DNA of 64,000 bases from Pseudomonas sp. N3-W (GCF_024970185.1 NZ_CP103965.1:6405001-6469000); one strand, 5' to 3'. Positions 47,792 through 57,487 are shown, numbered from the stretch's first letter. The notes: generated by a model not told the origin, from the letters alone. Numbers and translations are program-made.

Positions 47792-48340
47792 CTAGAAATT
47801 CGCCGGCGTGGCTGCGCTGATTAGTCGCGCCGGGGCATCGAACGGATTGCGGAAACGGTGCGGCTTGGTACTTTCAAAGTAGTAGCTGTCGCCGGCTTCG
47901 AGCACAAAAGTTTCAAGCCCGACCACCAGTTCCAGTCGTCCTTCCACCAGGATGCCGGTTTCCTCGCCCTCATGGGTGAGCATCTCTTCACCGGTATCGG
48001 CACCAGGCGGGTAGATTTCATTGAGGAACGCGATGGCGCGGCTCGGGTGCGCCCGGCCGACCAGTTTCATGGTCACGGCACCATCGGAAATATCGATCAG
48101 CTCGTTGGCCTTGTAGACGATCTGAGTCGGTTTTTCCTGCAGGATTTCTTCGGAAAAGAACTCGACCATGGACATGGGAATCCCGCCCAGTACTTTCCTC
48201 AGCGAACTGATCGAGGGGCTGACGCTGTTCTTCTCGATCATCGAAATGGTGCTGTTGGTGACACCCGCACGTTTGGCGAGCTCCCGCTGGGAAAGGCCTT
48301 TGAGCTTACGGATCGATTGCAGTCGTTCACCGACGTCCAA
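47792..48340 (-). CDS. XRE regulator with C-terminal cupin
   Basis: A 182-residue regulator. The N-terminal helix-turn-helix (VGERLQSIRKLKGLSQRELA, then KRAGVTNSTISMIEKNSVSP) is joined to a cupin domain (about 110-180: EEMLTHEGEETGILVEGRLE and SYYFESTKPHRFRNP). This layout is found in PuuR-like regulators of polyamine and amino-acid use. The start is TTG, eight bases after GGAGG. Adjacent to alr, ridA and dadA, all on the same strand, so it may link the dad genes to nutrient state; target unproven. Confidence 0.9.
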   Translation of the reverse strand: MDVGERLQSIRKLKGLSQRELAKRAGVTNSTISMIEKNSVSPSISSLRKVLGGIPMSMVEFFSEEILQEKPTQIVYKANELIDISDGAVTMKLVGRAHPSRAIAFLNEIYPPGADTGEEMLTHEGEETGILVEGRLELVVGLETFVLEAGDSYYFESTKPHRFRNPFDAPARLISAATPANF

Positions 48341-48468
48341 TACTGGAGCCTCCAGGAATTCAGGTTGTGTGGATATTGAGCGTTATCATGGCGACAGCGT
48401 TCATTATTTACAACACTTGGACCTGAATCCTGTTCAGCGGGTCGACTTTCGGTGCTGACCGCTTGTGG

Positions 48469-49542
48469 CTAACCGCCGGAATAGAGCAGCGGCACCCGGC
48501 GCAGGTTGCAGAATATCTGGTAAGGAATCGTGTCGGCGGCGGCGGCAACGTCACTGGCCAGCACGTTTTGGCCCCACAGCTCGACCGTCGAACCGAGACC
48601 GGCTTGCGGTACATCGGTCAGGTCGATGCACAGCATGTCCATCGATACCCGGCCCAGCAATTGGCTACGCTGCCCGGCTACCAGCACTGGCGTACCGGTC
48701 GGCGCGTGACGCGGATAGCCATCGGCATACCCCATGGCCACCACGCCAATGCGCATCGGCTTTTGCGTGACGAAATTCGCGCCATAACCCACTGGCTCAC
48801 CGGCCGGCAGTTCACGCACGCAAATAACTTTGGATTCCAGGGTCATCACTGGCTGCAAGCGCGAGGCCACAGCATTGGTTTCTTCGAAGGGCGTCGAGCC
48901 GTAAAGCATGATGCCCGGACGCACCCAATCGCTTGGAATCTGCGGCCAGCCCAGTACGGCCGGCGAGTTGCGCAGGCTGACTTCGGCGGACAAGCCCAGG
49001 CGCGCCGCCTCGAACACGGCAACCTGCTCGGTGCTGCTTTGTTCGTGCAGCTCATCGGCCCGGGCGAAGTGGCTCATCAGGACGATTTTTGCCACTTTGC
49101 CGCTGGCCAGCAGGCGCTGATAGCCAGCCTGATAATCCTTGGGGTGCAGGCCAACCCGGTGCATGCCGGAGTCCAGCTTGAGCCACACCGTGATCGGCTT
49201 GCCCAATGTTGCGTTCTCGATGGCTTCCAACTGCCACAACGAATGCACGACGCACCAAAAATCATGCTCGACGATCAGCGGCAATTCGCTGGCCTCGAAG
49301 AAGCCCTCCAGCAGCAGCACCGGCGCCCGAATGCCCGCCGCCCGCAACTCCAGCGCCTCTTCGATACAGGCCACGGCGAACCCGTCCGCCTCGGCCTCAA
49401 GTGCCTGGGCACAGCGCACGGCGCCATGGCCATAGGCATCGGCCTTGATCACGGCGAGGGCTTTTGCCCCGGTGATTTCACGAGCGATCCGGTAATTGTG
49501 ACGCAGGGCTTGAAGGTCGATCAGGGCACGGGCAGGACGCAT
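48469..49542 (-). CDS. dadX: Alanine racemase (DadX type)
   Basis: A 357-residue PLP racemase. The PLP lysine lies in [20 protein letters not shown] near residue 33 (K33), the phosphate-binding strand includes [11 protein letters not shown], and the catalytic tyrosine in IMLYGSTPF near residue 256. Because it is beside dadA and the Lrp-type regulator, it is the catabolic racemase feeding D-alanine to DadA. The biosynthetic Alr would be elsewhere. Full length. Confidence 0.94.
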   Translation of the reverse strand: MRPARALIDLQALRHNYRIAREITGAKALAVIKADAYGHGAVRCAQALEAEADGFAVACIEEALELRAAGIRAPVLLLEGFFEASELPLIVEHDFWCVVHSLWQLEAIENATLGKPITVWLKLDSGMHRVGLHPKDYQAGYQRLLASGKVAKIVLMSHFARADELHEQSSTEQVAVFEAARLGLSAEVSLRNSPAVLGWPQIPSDWVRPGIMLYGSTPFEETNAVASRLQPVMTLESKVICVRELPAGEPVGYGANFVTQKPMRIGVVAMGYADGYPRHAPTGTPVLVAGQRSQLLGRVSMDMLCIDLTDVPQAGLGSTVELWGQNVLASDVAAAADTIPYQIFCNLRRVPLLYSGG

Positions 49543-49642
49543 GGCGGCAGACTTCTAGGCGGTCATTGGAGGAAGAAAAACCGGCGCTGACTGACGGCGT
49601 GAACCGCCAACAGCACCGGGAGAGGGATCGTTACAAAAACAA

Positions 49643-49996
49643 TTATGGCAGTGCGGCAACCACCGACAGCTCAACCAGGATTTGCGGTTCGCACAGCTTC
49701 GATTCAACCGTCGCGCGGGCCGGCGCGACGCCTTTTGGCAGCCATTTGTCCCACACGGCGTTCATGCCTTCGAAGTGCGCATCGATGTCTTTCAGGTAGA
49801 TCGTGACCGACAGGATATGGCTGATGTCAGTGCCGGCCAGGTCCAGCAAACGCTCAATGTTGGCGAGGGTTTCGCGGGTCTGTTGTTCAATCCCGGCGCT
49901 CATGTCGTCACCGACCTGCCCTGCCAGATACACGGTGCCGTTGTGAGCGACGATCTGACTCATGCGTTCATTGGTGAGCTGGCGCTGGATTGCCAT
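49643..49996 (-). CDS. RidA/YjgF family imine deaminase
   Basis: A 117-residue protein with [40 protein letters not shown] and the catalytic Arg/ALEU region [19 protein letters not shown]. It hydrolyses reactive 2-aminoacrylate-type imines, which DadA and other oxidases produce. Its ATG overlaps the dadA end by 29 bases in a different frame; an AGGAGT nine bases before the ATG sits inside dadA. A dadA-linked RidA is common in pseudomonads. Confidence 0.92.
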   Translation of the reverse strand: MAIQRQLTNERMSQIVAHNGTVYLAGQVGDDMSAGIEQQTRETLANIERLLDLAGTDISHILSVTIYLKDIDAHFEGMNAVWDKWLPKGVAPARATVESKLCEPQILVELSVVAALP

Positions 49997-51272
49997 GTTT
50001 TGCGGACTCCTGAGGTGTGTTGCCGTAACGAGAAATATCGAGGCCTTCGGCGCTGATCTGCGGGGTTTTCTTCGCCATCAGGTCAGCCAGCAAGCGCCCG
50101 GAACCACAGGCCATGGTCCAGCCGAGTGTGCCGTGACCGGTGTTCAGAAACAGGTTGCTGAATGGCGTTGCACCCACGATCGGCGTGCCGTCCGGCGTGG
50201 TCGGACGCAGACCGGTCCAGAAACTCGCCTGGGCCAGATCGCCGCCCTGAGGATAAAGGTCGTTGACGATCATCTCCAGGGTTTCGCGCCGACGCGGGTT
50301 CAGCGACAAGTCAAAACCGGCGATTTCCGCCATGCCGCCCACGCGAATGCGGTTATCGAAACGGGTGATCGCGACCTTGTACGTCTCGTCGAGAATGGTC
50401 GAAGTTGGCGCCATCGCCGGGTTGGTGATCGGCACCGTCAGCGAATAACCCTTGAGTGGATACACCGGGGCCTTGATGCCCAGAGGCTTGAGCAGTTGCG
50501 GCGAGTAGCTGCCGAGAGCCAGCACGTAGCGGTCGGCGGTTTCCAGCTTGCCGTCGATCCAGACACCGTTGATGCGGTCACCGGCGTAGTCGAGGCGCTG
50601 AATGTCCTGGCCGAAACGGAATTCCACACCCAGCTTCACGGCCATTTCGGCCAGGCGGGTGGTGAAGATCTGGCAGTCGCCGGTCTGGTCGTTCGGCAGG
50701 CGCAGGGCACCGGCCAGAATATCAGTGACGTTGGCCAGCGCCGGCTCAACGCGAGCAATGCCGGCGCGGTCGAGCAGTTCGAATGGCACACCGGATTCTT
50801 TCAATACGGCGATGTCCTTGGCGGCGCCATCGAGCTGAGCCTGAGTGCGGAACAGCTGGGTCGTGCCGAGGCTGCGGCCCTCGTAGGCAATGCCGGTTTC
50901 GGCGCGCAGTTCGTCAAGGCAGTCACGGCTGTACTCGGACAGCCGCACCATGCGCTCCTTGTTCACCGCATAACGGCTGGCGGTGCAGTTGCGCAGCATC
51001 TGCGCCATCCACAGGTATTGGTCGATGTCGGCGGTGGCCTTGATCGCCAATGGCGCGTGGCGCTGCAACAGCCACTTGATGGCCTTGAGCGGCACACCCG
51101 GCGCGGCCCATGGCGAGGCATAGCCCGGCGAGACCTGCCCGGCGTTGGCGAAACTGGTCTCCATGGCAGCAGCCGGCTGACGGTCCACGACCACCACTTC
51201 AAACCCGGCACGCGCCAGATAGTAAGCACTGGCGGTACCGATGACGCCGCTACCCAAGACCATGACGCGCAT
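49968..51272 (-). CDS. dadA: D-amino acid dehydrogenase small subunit DadA
   Basis: A 434-residue FAD enzyme that oxidises D-alanine and other D-amino acids to keto acids and passes electrons to the respiratory chain. The Rossmann motif is [20 protein letters not shown] at residues 4-24, with [17 protein letters not shown]-terminal FAD motif: [17 protein letters not shown] and [21 protein letters not shown] downstream RidA gene overlaps its tail, and the promoter gap is shared with lrp. Confidence 0.95.
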   Translation of the reverse strand: MRVMVLGSGVIGTASAYYLARAGFEVVVVDRQPAAAMETSFANAGQVSPGYASPWAAPGVPLKAIKWLLQRHAPLAIKATADIDQYLWMAQMLRNCTASRYAVNKERMVRLSEYSRDCLDELRAETGIAYEGRSLGTTQLFRTQAQLDGAAKDIAVLKESGVPFELLDRAGIARVEPALANVTDILAGALRLPNDQTGDCQIFTTRLAEMAVKLGVEFRFGQDIQRLDYAGDRINGVWIDGKLETADRYVLALGSYSPQLLKPLGIKAPVYPLKGYSLTVPITNPAMAPTSTILDETYKVAITRFDNRIRVGGMAEIAGFDLSLNPRRRETLEMIVNDLYPQGGDLAQASFWTGLRPTTPDGTPIVGATPFSNLFLNTGHGTLGWTMACGSGRLLADLMAKKTPQISAEGLDISRYGNTPQESAKHGNPAPAHQ

Positions 51273-51427
51273 TTTCTATCCCTCATCGCGGCGAGCCGCT
51301 GACGTTTGTTGTTCAGACCAAAGATGTGCGCAGTTTAAGAAAGATTAGGCAGTGCTTTTCACTATATAAGTGCCTATATTTGGCGACAATTCTCGGCAAA
51401 AACCCTTTTCACGGAGGCGCATCCCCT
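51273..51427. promoter_or_regulatory. dadA-lrp divergent promoter region
   Basis: 155 bases between divergent starts. It is AT-rich at 51335-51385 and contains TAGGCA and TGCCTA (51346-51351 and 51371-51376) as an inverted repeat around a TATATAA tract; GTGC repeats in the same span could be Lrp-type half-sites. Likely site for Lrp/DadR control. Confidence 0.5.
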
Positions 51428-51916
51428 ATGCGTACCAACACTCAGACCAAACGTGAGCTGGACAAGATCGACCGCAACATCCTGCGGATCCTGCAAGCGG
51501 ACGGGCGCATCTCCTTCACCGAACTCGGGGAAAAGGTCGGGCTGTCGACCACCCCCTGCACCGAGCGGGTTCGGCGCCTGGAGCGCGAGGGGATCATCAT
51601 GGGCTACAACGCCCGGCTGAATCCGCAGCATCTCAAGGGGAGCTTGCTGGTATTCGTCGAGATCAGCCTCGACTACAAATCCGGCGACACTTTCGAAGAG
51701 TTCCGACGCGCGGTGCTGAAACTGCCGCATGTGCTGGAATGCCATTTGGTGTCAGGGGATTTCGACTATCTGGTGAAGGCGCGGATTTCCGAGATGGCTT
51801 CGTACCGCAAACTGCTGGGCGATATCTTGCTCAAGCTGCCCCATGTACGGGAATCGAAGAGCTATATCGTGATGGAAGAGGTGAAAGAGAGTTTGAGTCT
51901 GCCGATTCCGGATTGA
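51428..51916 (+). CDS. lrp: Lrp/AsnC-family regulator (DadR-like)
   Basis: A 162-residue regulator. The helix-turn-helix lies at residues 10-60 (RELDKIDRNILRILQADGRI, then SFTELGEKVGLSTTPCTERV and RRLEREGIIMGYNARL) and the RAM ligand domain at 65-155. Its position divergent from dadA is that of DadR in P. putida and PA5308 in P. aeruginosa, which activates dadAX in response to L-alanine. The ATG at 51428 gives the normal family start. Confidence 0.94.
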   Translation: MRTNTQTKRELDKIDRNILRILQADGRISFTELGEKVGLSTTPCTERVRRLEREGIIMGYNARLNPQHLKGSLLVFVEISLDYKSGDTFEEFRRAVLKLPHVLECHLVSGDFDYLVKARISEMASYRKLLGDILLKLPHVRESKSYIVMEEVKESLSLPIPD

Positions 51917-51935
51917 GTGATGCGACGTCGGCGCG

Positions 51936-51971
51936 GCCATCTTCGCGAACAAGCCTGCTCGCGAAGATGGC
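51936..51971. repeat. Isolated REP-core palindrome
   Basis: GCCATCTTCGCGA and its exact complement (51936-51948/51959-51971) enclose ACAAGCCTGC. Only the TCGCGA tail of a REP is left; the GTGGGAGC head is missing. Between the ends of lrp and the YkgJ gene. Confidence 0.6.
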
Positions 51972-51994
51972 GACTCGGTAGAACCAGATGACCG

Positions 51995-52348
51995 CTACAC
52001 CAACACCTGCCGGGTAGAAGCCATGTACTCATGAATCTGCTTCTCCACCCGCGGATGGATCAGCTCCACCGGCCCGCGACCATTGGGGCATGGCAGCGTC
52101 TTGGTCGTACCAAACAAGCGGCAGATCAGCGGCCGCTCGTCATACACCGTGCAACCGTTCGGCCCCAGGTGCACGCAGTTGAGTTCATCCATTGCCGCAT
52201 CCTGCTCGGCCCGGGTCTTGCGCGGCAGGCGGGACATTTCTTCGGGCGAGGTGGTCACCGGCCCACAGCAGTCATGGCAGCCGGGCACGCACTCGAACGA
52301 GGGGATCTGCTGACGCAGCGTGCGGATTTTCTGGCTGTTGCAGCTCAT
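51995..52348 (-). CDS. YkgJ-family cysteine-cluster protein
   Basis: A 117-residue protein with clustered cysteines: SCNSQKIRTL then FECVPGCHDCCGPVTTS, LNCVHLGPNGCTVYDERPLI and CRLFGTTKTLPC. The YkgJ (Fe2-cluster-like CxxxCxxCC) pattern suggests a metal centre. Function unknown. The start MSCNSQ is preferred over an upstream in-frame start. Divergent from the FAD oxidase gene. Confidence 0.9.
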   Translation of the reverse strand: MSCNSQKIRTLRQQIPSFECVPGCHDCCGPVTTSPEEMSRLPRKTRAEQDAAMDELNCVHLGPNGCTVYDERPLICRLFGTTKTLPCPNGRGPVELIHPRVEKQIHEYMASTRQVLV

Positions 52349-52495
52349 CGAAACGGTGACCAAAAGCGGAATAGAGCGCAATTGTGCGGCATACGGCCCG
52401 ATCCATACAGCCGCAACCGACCAGTGTTGCCCACGCCGGAAGGTCCGGCTTATCCTCCGTCAAATTTTCCAAACACACGCATCAGGAAAACACGC

Positions 52496-53788
52496 ATGAA
52501 TGCCCCTGCCCGGCACACCGACTCTTATTACGCTGCCAGCAGCCTGCCGCAGCCCACTCATCCGGTGCTCCAGGGCGAGTTGATCGCGGATGTGTGCGTG
52601 GTCGGCGGCGGTTTTTCCGGGTTGAACGCAGCCATCGAACTGGCTGAGCGTGGCCTCAGCGTGGTGCTGCTGGAAGCACGCAAGATCGGTTGGGGCGCCA
52701 GCGGACGCAATGGCGGGCAATTGATTCGTGGGGTCGGCCATGGTCTTGATCAGTTTGCCAACATCATCGGTGCGGACGGCGTACGCCAGATCAAACTCAT
52801 GGGCCTGGAAGCGGTGGACATCGTCCGCCAGCGGATCGAGCGTTTTCAGATCCCTTGCGACCTGACCTGGGGCTACTGCGACCTGGCCAACAAACCCAAG
52901 GACCTGCAAGGCTTCGCCGAAGACGCGGAAGAATTGCGCAGCCTCGGTTACCGCCATGAAACCCGTCTGCTGCAAGCCGACGAGATGCACAGCGTGGTGG
53001 GTTCAGAACGCTACGTGGGCGGCTTGATCGACATGGGCTCGGGGCATTTGCACCCGCTCAATCTGGCCTTGGGCGAGGCGGCAGTCTCGCAGCAGTTGGG
53101 CGTGCAGCTGTTCGAACAATCGGCTGTCACTCGCATCGACTATGGCACCGAGGTCAAGGTACACACCGCCCAGGGCTCGGTCCGCGCCAAAACCCTAGTG
53201 CTGGGCTGCAACGCCTACCTCAACAACCTCAATCCCGAACTCAGCGGAAAAGTCCTGCCCGCCGGCAGTTACATCATCGCCACCGAGCCCTTGAGCGAGG
53301 AACAGGCCCACGAGTTACTGCCGCAAAACATGGCGGTGTGCGATCAACGGGTGGCGCTGGACTACTACCGGCTCTCGGCGGATCGGCGCTTGCTGTTTGG
53401 CGGCGCCTGCCATTATTCCGGTCGCGACCCGAAAGACATCGCCGCGTACATGCGACCCAAGATGCTTGAAGTGTTCCCACAGCTGGCGGCGACCAGGATC
53501 GACTATCAGTGGGCCGGCATGATCGGCATCGGTGCCAATCGCCTGCCACAGATTGGCCGGCTCAAGGATCAGCCGAATGTGTATTACGCCCAGGCGTATT
53601 CAGGTCATGGGCTGAATGCCACGCACCTGGCGGGCAAGCTGTTGGCCGAAGCGATCAGTGGGCAGCACAGTGGCGGGTTTGATCTGTTTGCTCGGGTGCC
53701 GCATATCACCTTTGCGGGTGGTAAACATTTGCGCTCGCCGTTGTTGGCGTTGGGGATGTTGTGGCATCGGATGAAGGAGTGGGTCTGA
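52496..53788 (+). CDS. FAD-dependent amine oxidase (PuuB-like)
   Basis: A 430-residue flavoprotein of the DAO/PuuB family. FAD-binding motif: DVCVVGGGFSGLNAAIELAE near residue 32-50, with RGLSVVLLEARKIGWGASGR; the C-terminal region has YYAQAYSGHGLNATHLAGKL. It resembles gamma-glutamylputrescine oxidase, PuuB, or PauB polyamine oxidases of pseudomonads, which release an aldehyde for further oxidation. A fitting aldehyde dehydrogenase lies 5 kb downstream. AGGA lies eight bases before the ATG. A longer in-frame extension upstream is not coding. Confidence 0.87.
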   Translation: MNAPARHTDSYYAASSLPQPTHPVLQGELIADVCVVGGGFSGLNAAIELAERGLSVVLLEARKIGWGASGRNGGQLIRGVGHGLDQFANIIGADGVRQIKLMGLEAVDIVRQRIERFQIPCDLTWGYCDLANKPKDLQGFAEDAEELRSLGYRHETRLLQADEMHSVVGSERYVGGLIDMGSGHLHPLNLALGEAAVSQQLGVQLFEQSAVTRIDYGTEVKVHTAQGSVRAKTLVLGCNAYLNNLNPELSGKVLPAGSYIIATEPLSEEQAHELLPQNMAVCDQRVALDYYRLSADRRLLFGGACHYSGRDPKDIAAYMRPKMLEVFPQLAATRIDYQWAGMIGIGANRLPQIGRLKDQPNVYYAQAYSGHGLNATHLAGKLLAEAISGQHSGGFDLFARVPHITFAGGKHLRSPLLALGMLWHRMKEWV

Positions 53789-53810
53789 GGTAACTGTGGC
53801 GCTCTTTTGA

Positions 53811-53914
53811 GCGCCTTCGCGAGCAGGCTCGCTCCCACAGGATTTCTCGGTTGTTCACACATTCTGTGTCCGCTGAAGATCCAATGTGGGAGCGAGCCTG
53901 CTCGCGAAAGCGCC
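53811..53914. repeat. REPIN
   Basis: Inverted REP cores (53814-53840 and 53884-53910) with the interior TTCACACATTCTGTGTCCGC ending in GAAGATCCAATG, of the GATCCAAT kind. It separates the ends of two converging genes. Confidence 0.85.
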
Positions 53915-53933
53915 TGTTCATCCAGCACAAAAC

Positions 53934-54176
53934 TCAACCACGCCAAAACGGCTTGAGCCCCTCCTCCTGCGCCTGTTCAAGGCTCAACCCGACATCCCGA
54001 AGTTGCTCCGGCGTCAATGCCAGCAACGCCCTGCGCGTTTGCAGACGATGCCAGAACAGACCCCAGCGGCCCAGGCAGGACGGCGCGTTGCGCATCACTT
54101 CGCGCGGGCCGTTGATCTGCCCCGCCGTCAGTTCCTGACTGTGTAACGTCAGCCGCACATCGCTCAAGCCGTTCAT
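53934..54176 (-). CDS. DUF1127 small basic protein
   Basis: An 80-residue protein whose C-terminal half fits DUF1127: LGRWGLFWHRLQTRRALLAL then TPEQLRDVGLSLEQAQEEGL and KPFWRG. Short DUF1127 proteins may bind RNA and influence phosphate or polyamine metabolism in some alphaproteobacteria; here function is unknown. Two in-frame ATG codons are possible at 54182 and 54176; the second is better spaced (eight bases) from AGGAG. Confidence 0.85.
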   Translation of the reverse strand: MNGLSDVRLTLHSQELTAGQINGPREVMRNAPSCLGRWGLFWHRLQTRRALLALTPEQLRDVGLSLEQAQEEGLKPFWRG

Positions 54177-54239
54177 TTTCATTGCTCCTGTTTACTTGGG
54201 TAGCGAGAGATTCCATGATGCGCGGGCAGCAAAAAGCAT

Positions 54240-54332
54240 TACAGATCCAAAGTATCTGTATTAACCCCATACAGATTTAGCATTCTGACCTCTGAATCCA
54301 GTATTTTTGCCCCATCTGTACCGGTTAACCGG
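54240..54332. promoter_or_regulatory. Putative MocR operator with four TACAGAT sites
   Basis: The heptamer TACAGAT or its complement ATCTGTA occurs at 54240-54246, 54254-54260, 54270-54276 and 54314-54320, in alternating orientation; a 12-base perfect palindrome CCGGTTAACCGG lies at 54321-54332. It sits between the divergent DUF1127 and MocR genes. Confidence 0.7.
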
Positions 54333-54355
54333 ATCACTTGCACCGAGGCAGTACC

Positions 54356-55789
54356 ATGACCCTTTACGTGAATCTCGCCGAATTGCTCGGCACGCGCATT
54401 GAACAGGGCTTTTATCGCCCCGGTGACCGACTGCCGTCGGTGCGGGCCTTGAGCGTCGAGCACGGGGTCAGCCTGAGCACGGTGCAACAGGCCTATCGAG
54501 TCTTGGAGGACGGCGGGCTGGCAACGCCCAAACCCAAGTCCGGCTACTTCGTTCCATCGAGCCGGGAACTGCCCGAATTGCCCGCCGTCGGCCGCCCGGC
54601 CCAGCGGCCAGTGGATATTTCCCAGTGGGATCAGGTGCTGGAGCTGATTCGCGCGGTGCCCCGCAAAGACGTCGTGCAACTGGGTCGCGGCATGCCGGAC
54701 ATCACCACACCGACCATGAAACCGCTGCTGCGCGGCCTGGCGCAGATCAGCCGGCGGCAGGACATGCCCGGTCTGTATTACGACAATATTTACGGCACCC
54801 TCGAACTGCGCGAGCAGATCGCCCGGCTGATGCTCGATTCCGGCTGCCAATTGGGGTCCAACGACCTCATCGTCACCACCGGTTGCCATGAGGCGCTGTC
54901 CACCAGCATCCGCGCCGTCTGTATGCCAGGTGACATCGTGGCAGTGGATTCGCCGAGCTTCCACGGCGCCATGCAAACGCTCAAGGGCCTGGGCATGAAA
55001 GCCCTGGAAATCCCCACCGATCCAATCACCGGCATCAGCCTCGATGCGCTGGAACTGGCATTGGAGCAGTGGCCGATCAAGGCCATACAGTTGACCCCCA
55101 ACTGCAACAACCCGCTGGGCTACATCATGCCGGAGTCGCGCAAGCGGGCGCTGTTGACCCTGGCCCAACGCTTTGACGTGGCGATCATCGAGGACGATGT
55201 GTATGGCGAACTGGCCTACACCTACCCGCGCCCACGCACGATCAAATCCTTCGACGAAGACGGTCGCGTACTGTTGTGCAGTTCGTTTTCCAAGACCCTC
55301 GCACCGGGGCTGCGTATCGGCTGGGTGGCGCCGGGACGGTATCTGGAGCGCGTGCTGCACATGAAATACATCAGCACCGGCTCGACCGCACCGCAACCGC
55401 AGATCGCCATTGCCGAATTTCTCAAGGCCGGCCACTTCGAGCCACATTTGCGGCGGATGCGCACTCAATACCAGCGTAATCGCGACGTGATGATCGACTG
55501 GATCAACCGTTATTTCCCCGCCGGCACCCGCGCCAGTCGGCCGCAAGGCAGCTTCATGCTCTGGGTTGAACTGCCAGAGGGCTTCGACACGTTGAAACTT
55601 AATCGTGCGTTATACGATCAAGGTGTACAGATTGCCGTGGGCAGTATCTTTTCCGCGTCGGGCAAATACCGTAATTGCCTGCGCATGAACTACGCTGCCA
55701 AGCCAACCGCGCAGATCGAAGAAGCGGTACGCAAGGTCGGCGCGATGGCAACCAAACTGCTGGCTGAAAACCACTGCGCCAGCGACTGA
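54356..55789 (+). CDS. MocR-type regulator (GntR plus aminotransferase fold)
   Basis: A 477-residue protein. The winged helix at 1-75 has LAELLGTRIEQGFYRPGDRL and PSVRALSVEHGVSLSTVQQA. The remainder is a class-I aminotransferase domain (100-470) with the PLP lysine in SSFSKTLAPGLRIGW near residue 313 and TGCHEALSTSIRAV. MocR/GabR regulators sense PLP and amino compounds such as GABA or putrescine and bind direct heptamer repeats. It probably controls itself and its divergent neighbour. The start MTLYVNLAELLG is chosen. Confidence 0.92.
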   Translation: MTLYVNLAELLGTRIEQGFYRPGDRLPSVRALSVEHGVSLSTVQQAYRVLEDGGLATPKPKSGYFVPSSRELPELPAVGRPAQRPVDISQWDQVLELIRAVPRKDVVQLGRGMPDITTPTMKPLLRGLAQISRRQDMPGLYYDNIYGTLELREQIARLMLDSGCQLGSNDLIVTTGCHEALSTSIRAVCMPGDIVAVDSPSFHGAMQTLKGLGMKALEIPTDPITGISLDALELALEQWPIKAIQLTPNCNNPLGYIMPESRKRALLTLAQRFDVAIIEDDVYGELAYTYPRPRTIKSFDEDGRVLLCSSFSKTLAPGLRIGWVAPGRYLERVLHMKYISTGSTAPQPQIAIAEFLKAGHFEPHLRRMRTQYQRNRDVMIDWINRYFPAGTRASRPQGSFMLWVELPEGFDTLKLNRALYDQGVQIAVGSIFSASGKYRNCLRMNYAAKPTAQIEEAVRKVGAMATKLLAENHCASD

Positions 55790-55849
55790 CCTTCATCCGG
55801 AAACCATCGCCCATATGCCGACAATTGCCGCCACCCGGAACGATCACAC

Positions 55850-57418
55850 TTGAGCGTCAGACAGCCCCTGCTCGCGCTTCTGCTACTCGCCTCGCTCCTG
55901 GGTGGCTGTGCCAGCTTCGATGTGCCACGCGAGCCGAGCCAGGCACTGCCGGCGGCAAGTTCGGCGTTCGGCCGTTCGATCCAGGCTCAGGCCGCGCCGT
56001 ATCAGGGCCGCTCGGGCTTCCGCCTGCTGTCCAACAGCACCGAGGCGTTCATGGCCCGGGCCGAGCTGATCCGCAACGCCCGGACCAGCCTCGACTTGCA
56101 GTACTACATCGTCCACGACGGCATCAGCACCCGAATGCTTGCAGAGGAGTTGCTCAAAGCGGCGGATCGCGGCGTGCGCGTGCGCATCCTGCTCGATGAC
56201 ACCACCAGCGACGGCCTGGACCAGATCATCGCGACGCTGGCGGCCCACCCGCAGATCCAGATCCGCCTGTTCAACCCGCTGCACCTGGGCCGCAGCACCG
56301 GCGTCACACGGAACATGGGCCGGCTGTTCAACCTGTCGCAGCAACACCGGCGCATGCACAACAAGTTGTGGCTGGCGGACAACAGCGTGGCCATCGTCGG
56401 AGGGCGCAATCTGGGCGACGAGTATTTCGATGCCGAGCCCAACCTGAATTTCACCGACATCGACATGCTCAGCGTCGGGCCGGTGGCCGAACAGCTGGGA
56501 CACAGTTTCGATCAGTACTGGAACAGTGCCCTGAGCAAGCCGATCGGCGAATTCCTCTACAGCCAGCCGACGGCCAAAGACCTGCAAAACACCCGCACGC
56601 GGCTGGAAGAATCGCTGGAGGAATCCCGCAAGCAGAACCATGCCCTGTATCAGCAATTGATGACATACACCCAACACCCACGCATGGACATCTGGCGTCA
56701 GGAGCTGATCTGGGCCTGGAATCAGGCCTTGTGGGATGCGCCGAGCAAGGTGCTGGCCAAGGATGAGCCCGATCCGCAACTGCTGCTGACCACACAACTG
56801 GCGCCCGAGCTGCGCGGGGTCAGCAAGGAGCTGATCATGATCTCGGCGTACTTCGTACCCGGCCAGCCGGGGCTGGTGTATCTCACGGGTCGAGCCGATG
56901 CCGGTGTGTCGGTGAGTTTGCTGACCAACTCACTGGAAGCTACCGATGTACCGGCGGTGCATGGCGGTTATGCGCCGTATCGCAAGGCACTGCTGGAACA
57001 CGGGGTGAAATTGTACGAGATGCGGCGCCAGCCCGGTGAAGGCGGCGGCAGCGGCCCACATCTGTTCCGGCGCTCGGCCTATCAGGGGTCCGACTCCAGC
57101 CTGCACAGCAAGGCGATGATTTTCGATCAGCAGAAGTCGTTTATCGGCTCGTTCAATTTCGACCCGCGTTCGGTACTGTGGAACACCGAAGTGGGCGTGC
57201 TGGTAGACAGTCCCGAACTCGCCGCCCACTTGCGCGAACTGGCGTTGCAGGGCATGGCGCCAGCATTGAGTTACCAGGCAAAACTGGAGGGCGGGAAGAT
57301 TGTCTGGGTGACAGAGGACAATGGTCAGGTGCATACGCTGACCCGGGAACCGGGAAGCTGGTGGCGGCGGATCAACGCGTGGTTCAGCACCACGGTGGGG
57401 CTGGAACGGATGCTGTAA
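55850..57418 (+). CDS. Phospholipase D-family lipoprotein (ClsC-like)
   Basis: A 522-residue protein starting at TTG. A signal segment ends in a lipobox, LLGGCASF (Cys at about 20). Two HKD motifs are intact: MHNKLWLADNSVAIVGGRN near residue 168 and LHSKAMIFDQQKSFIGSFNF near 423. This bipartite enzyme resembles cardiolipin synthase C or a phosphatidyl hydrolase. It is 60 bases after the MocR gene; the TTG has a weak ribosome site (CGGAA). Confidence 0.85.
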   Translation: MSVRQPLLALLLLASLLGGCASFDVPREPSQALPAASSAFGRSIQAQAAPYQGRSGFRLLSNSTEAFMARAELIRNARTSLDLQYYIVHDGISTRMLAEELLKAADRGVRVRILLDDTTSDGLDQIIATLAAHPQIQIRLFNPLHLGRSTGVTRNMGRLFNLSQQHRRMHNKLWLADNSVAIVGGRNLGDEYFDAEPNLNFTDIDMLSVGPVAEQLGHSFDQYWNSALSKPIGEFLYSQPTAKDLQNTRTRLEESLEESRKQNHALYQQLMTYTQHPRMDIWRQELIWAWNQALWDAPSKVLAKDEPDPQLLLTTQLAPELRGVSKELIMISAYFVPGQPGLVYLTGRADAGVSVSLLTNSLEATDVPAVHGGYAPYRKALLEHGVKLYEMRRQPGEGGGSGPHLFRRSAYQGSDSSLHSKAMIFDQQKSFIGSFNFDPRSVLWNTEVGVLVDSPELAAHLRELALQGMAPALSYQAKLEGGKIVWVTEDNGQVHTLTREPGSWWRRINAWFSTTVGLERML

Positions 57419-57426
57419 CTGCTGCA

Positions 57427-57469
57427 CACATAACCCCTGTGTGGGCTTGCCCCCACAGGGGGCTATGTG
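57427..57469. terminator. Extended hairpin between two converging genes
   Basis: CACATA and TATGTG (57427-57432/57464-57469) form the outer stem of a 43-base hairpin with CCCCTGTG/CACAGGGG and a GGG...CCC inner stem around CTTG. No T-run follows, so it may act as a stabiliser or rho-dependent end. Confidence 0.6.
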
Positions 57470-57487
57470 CTGATTCGCAGTCCCGCG

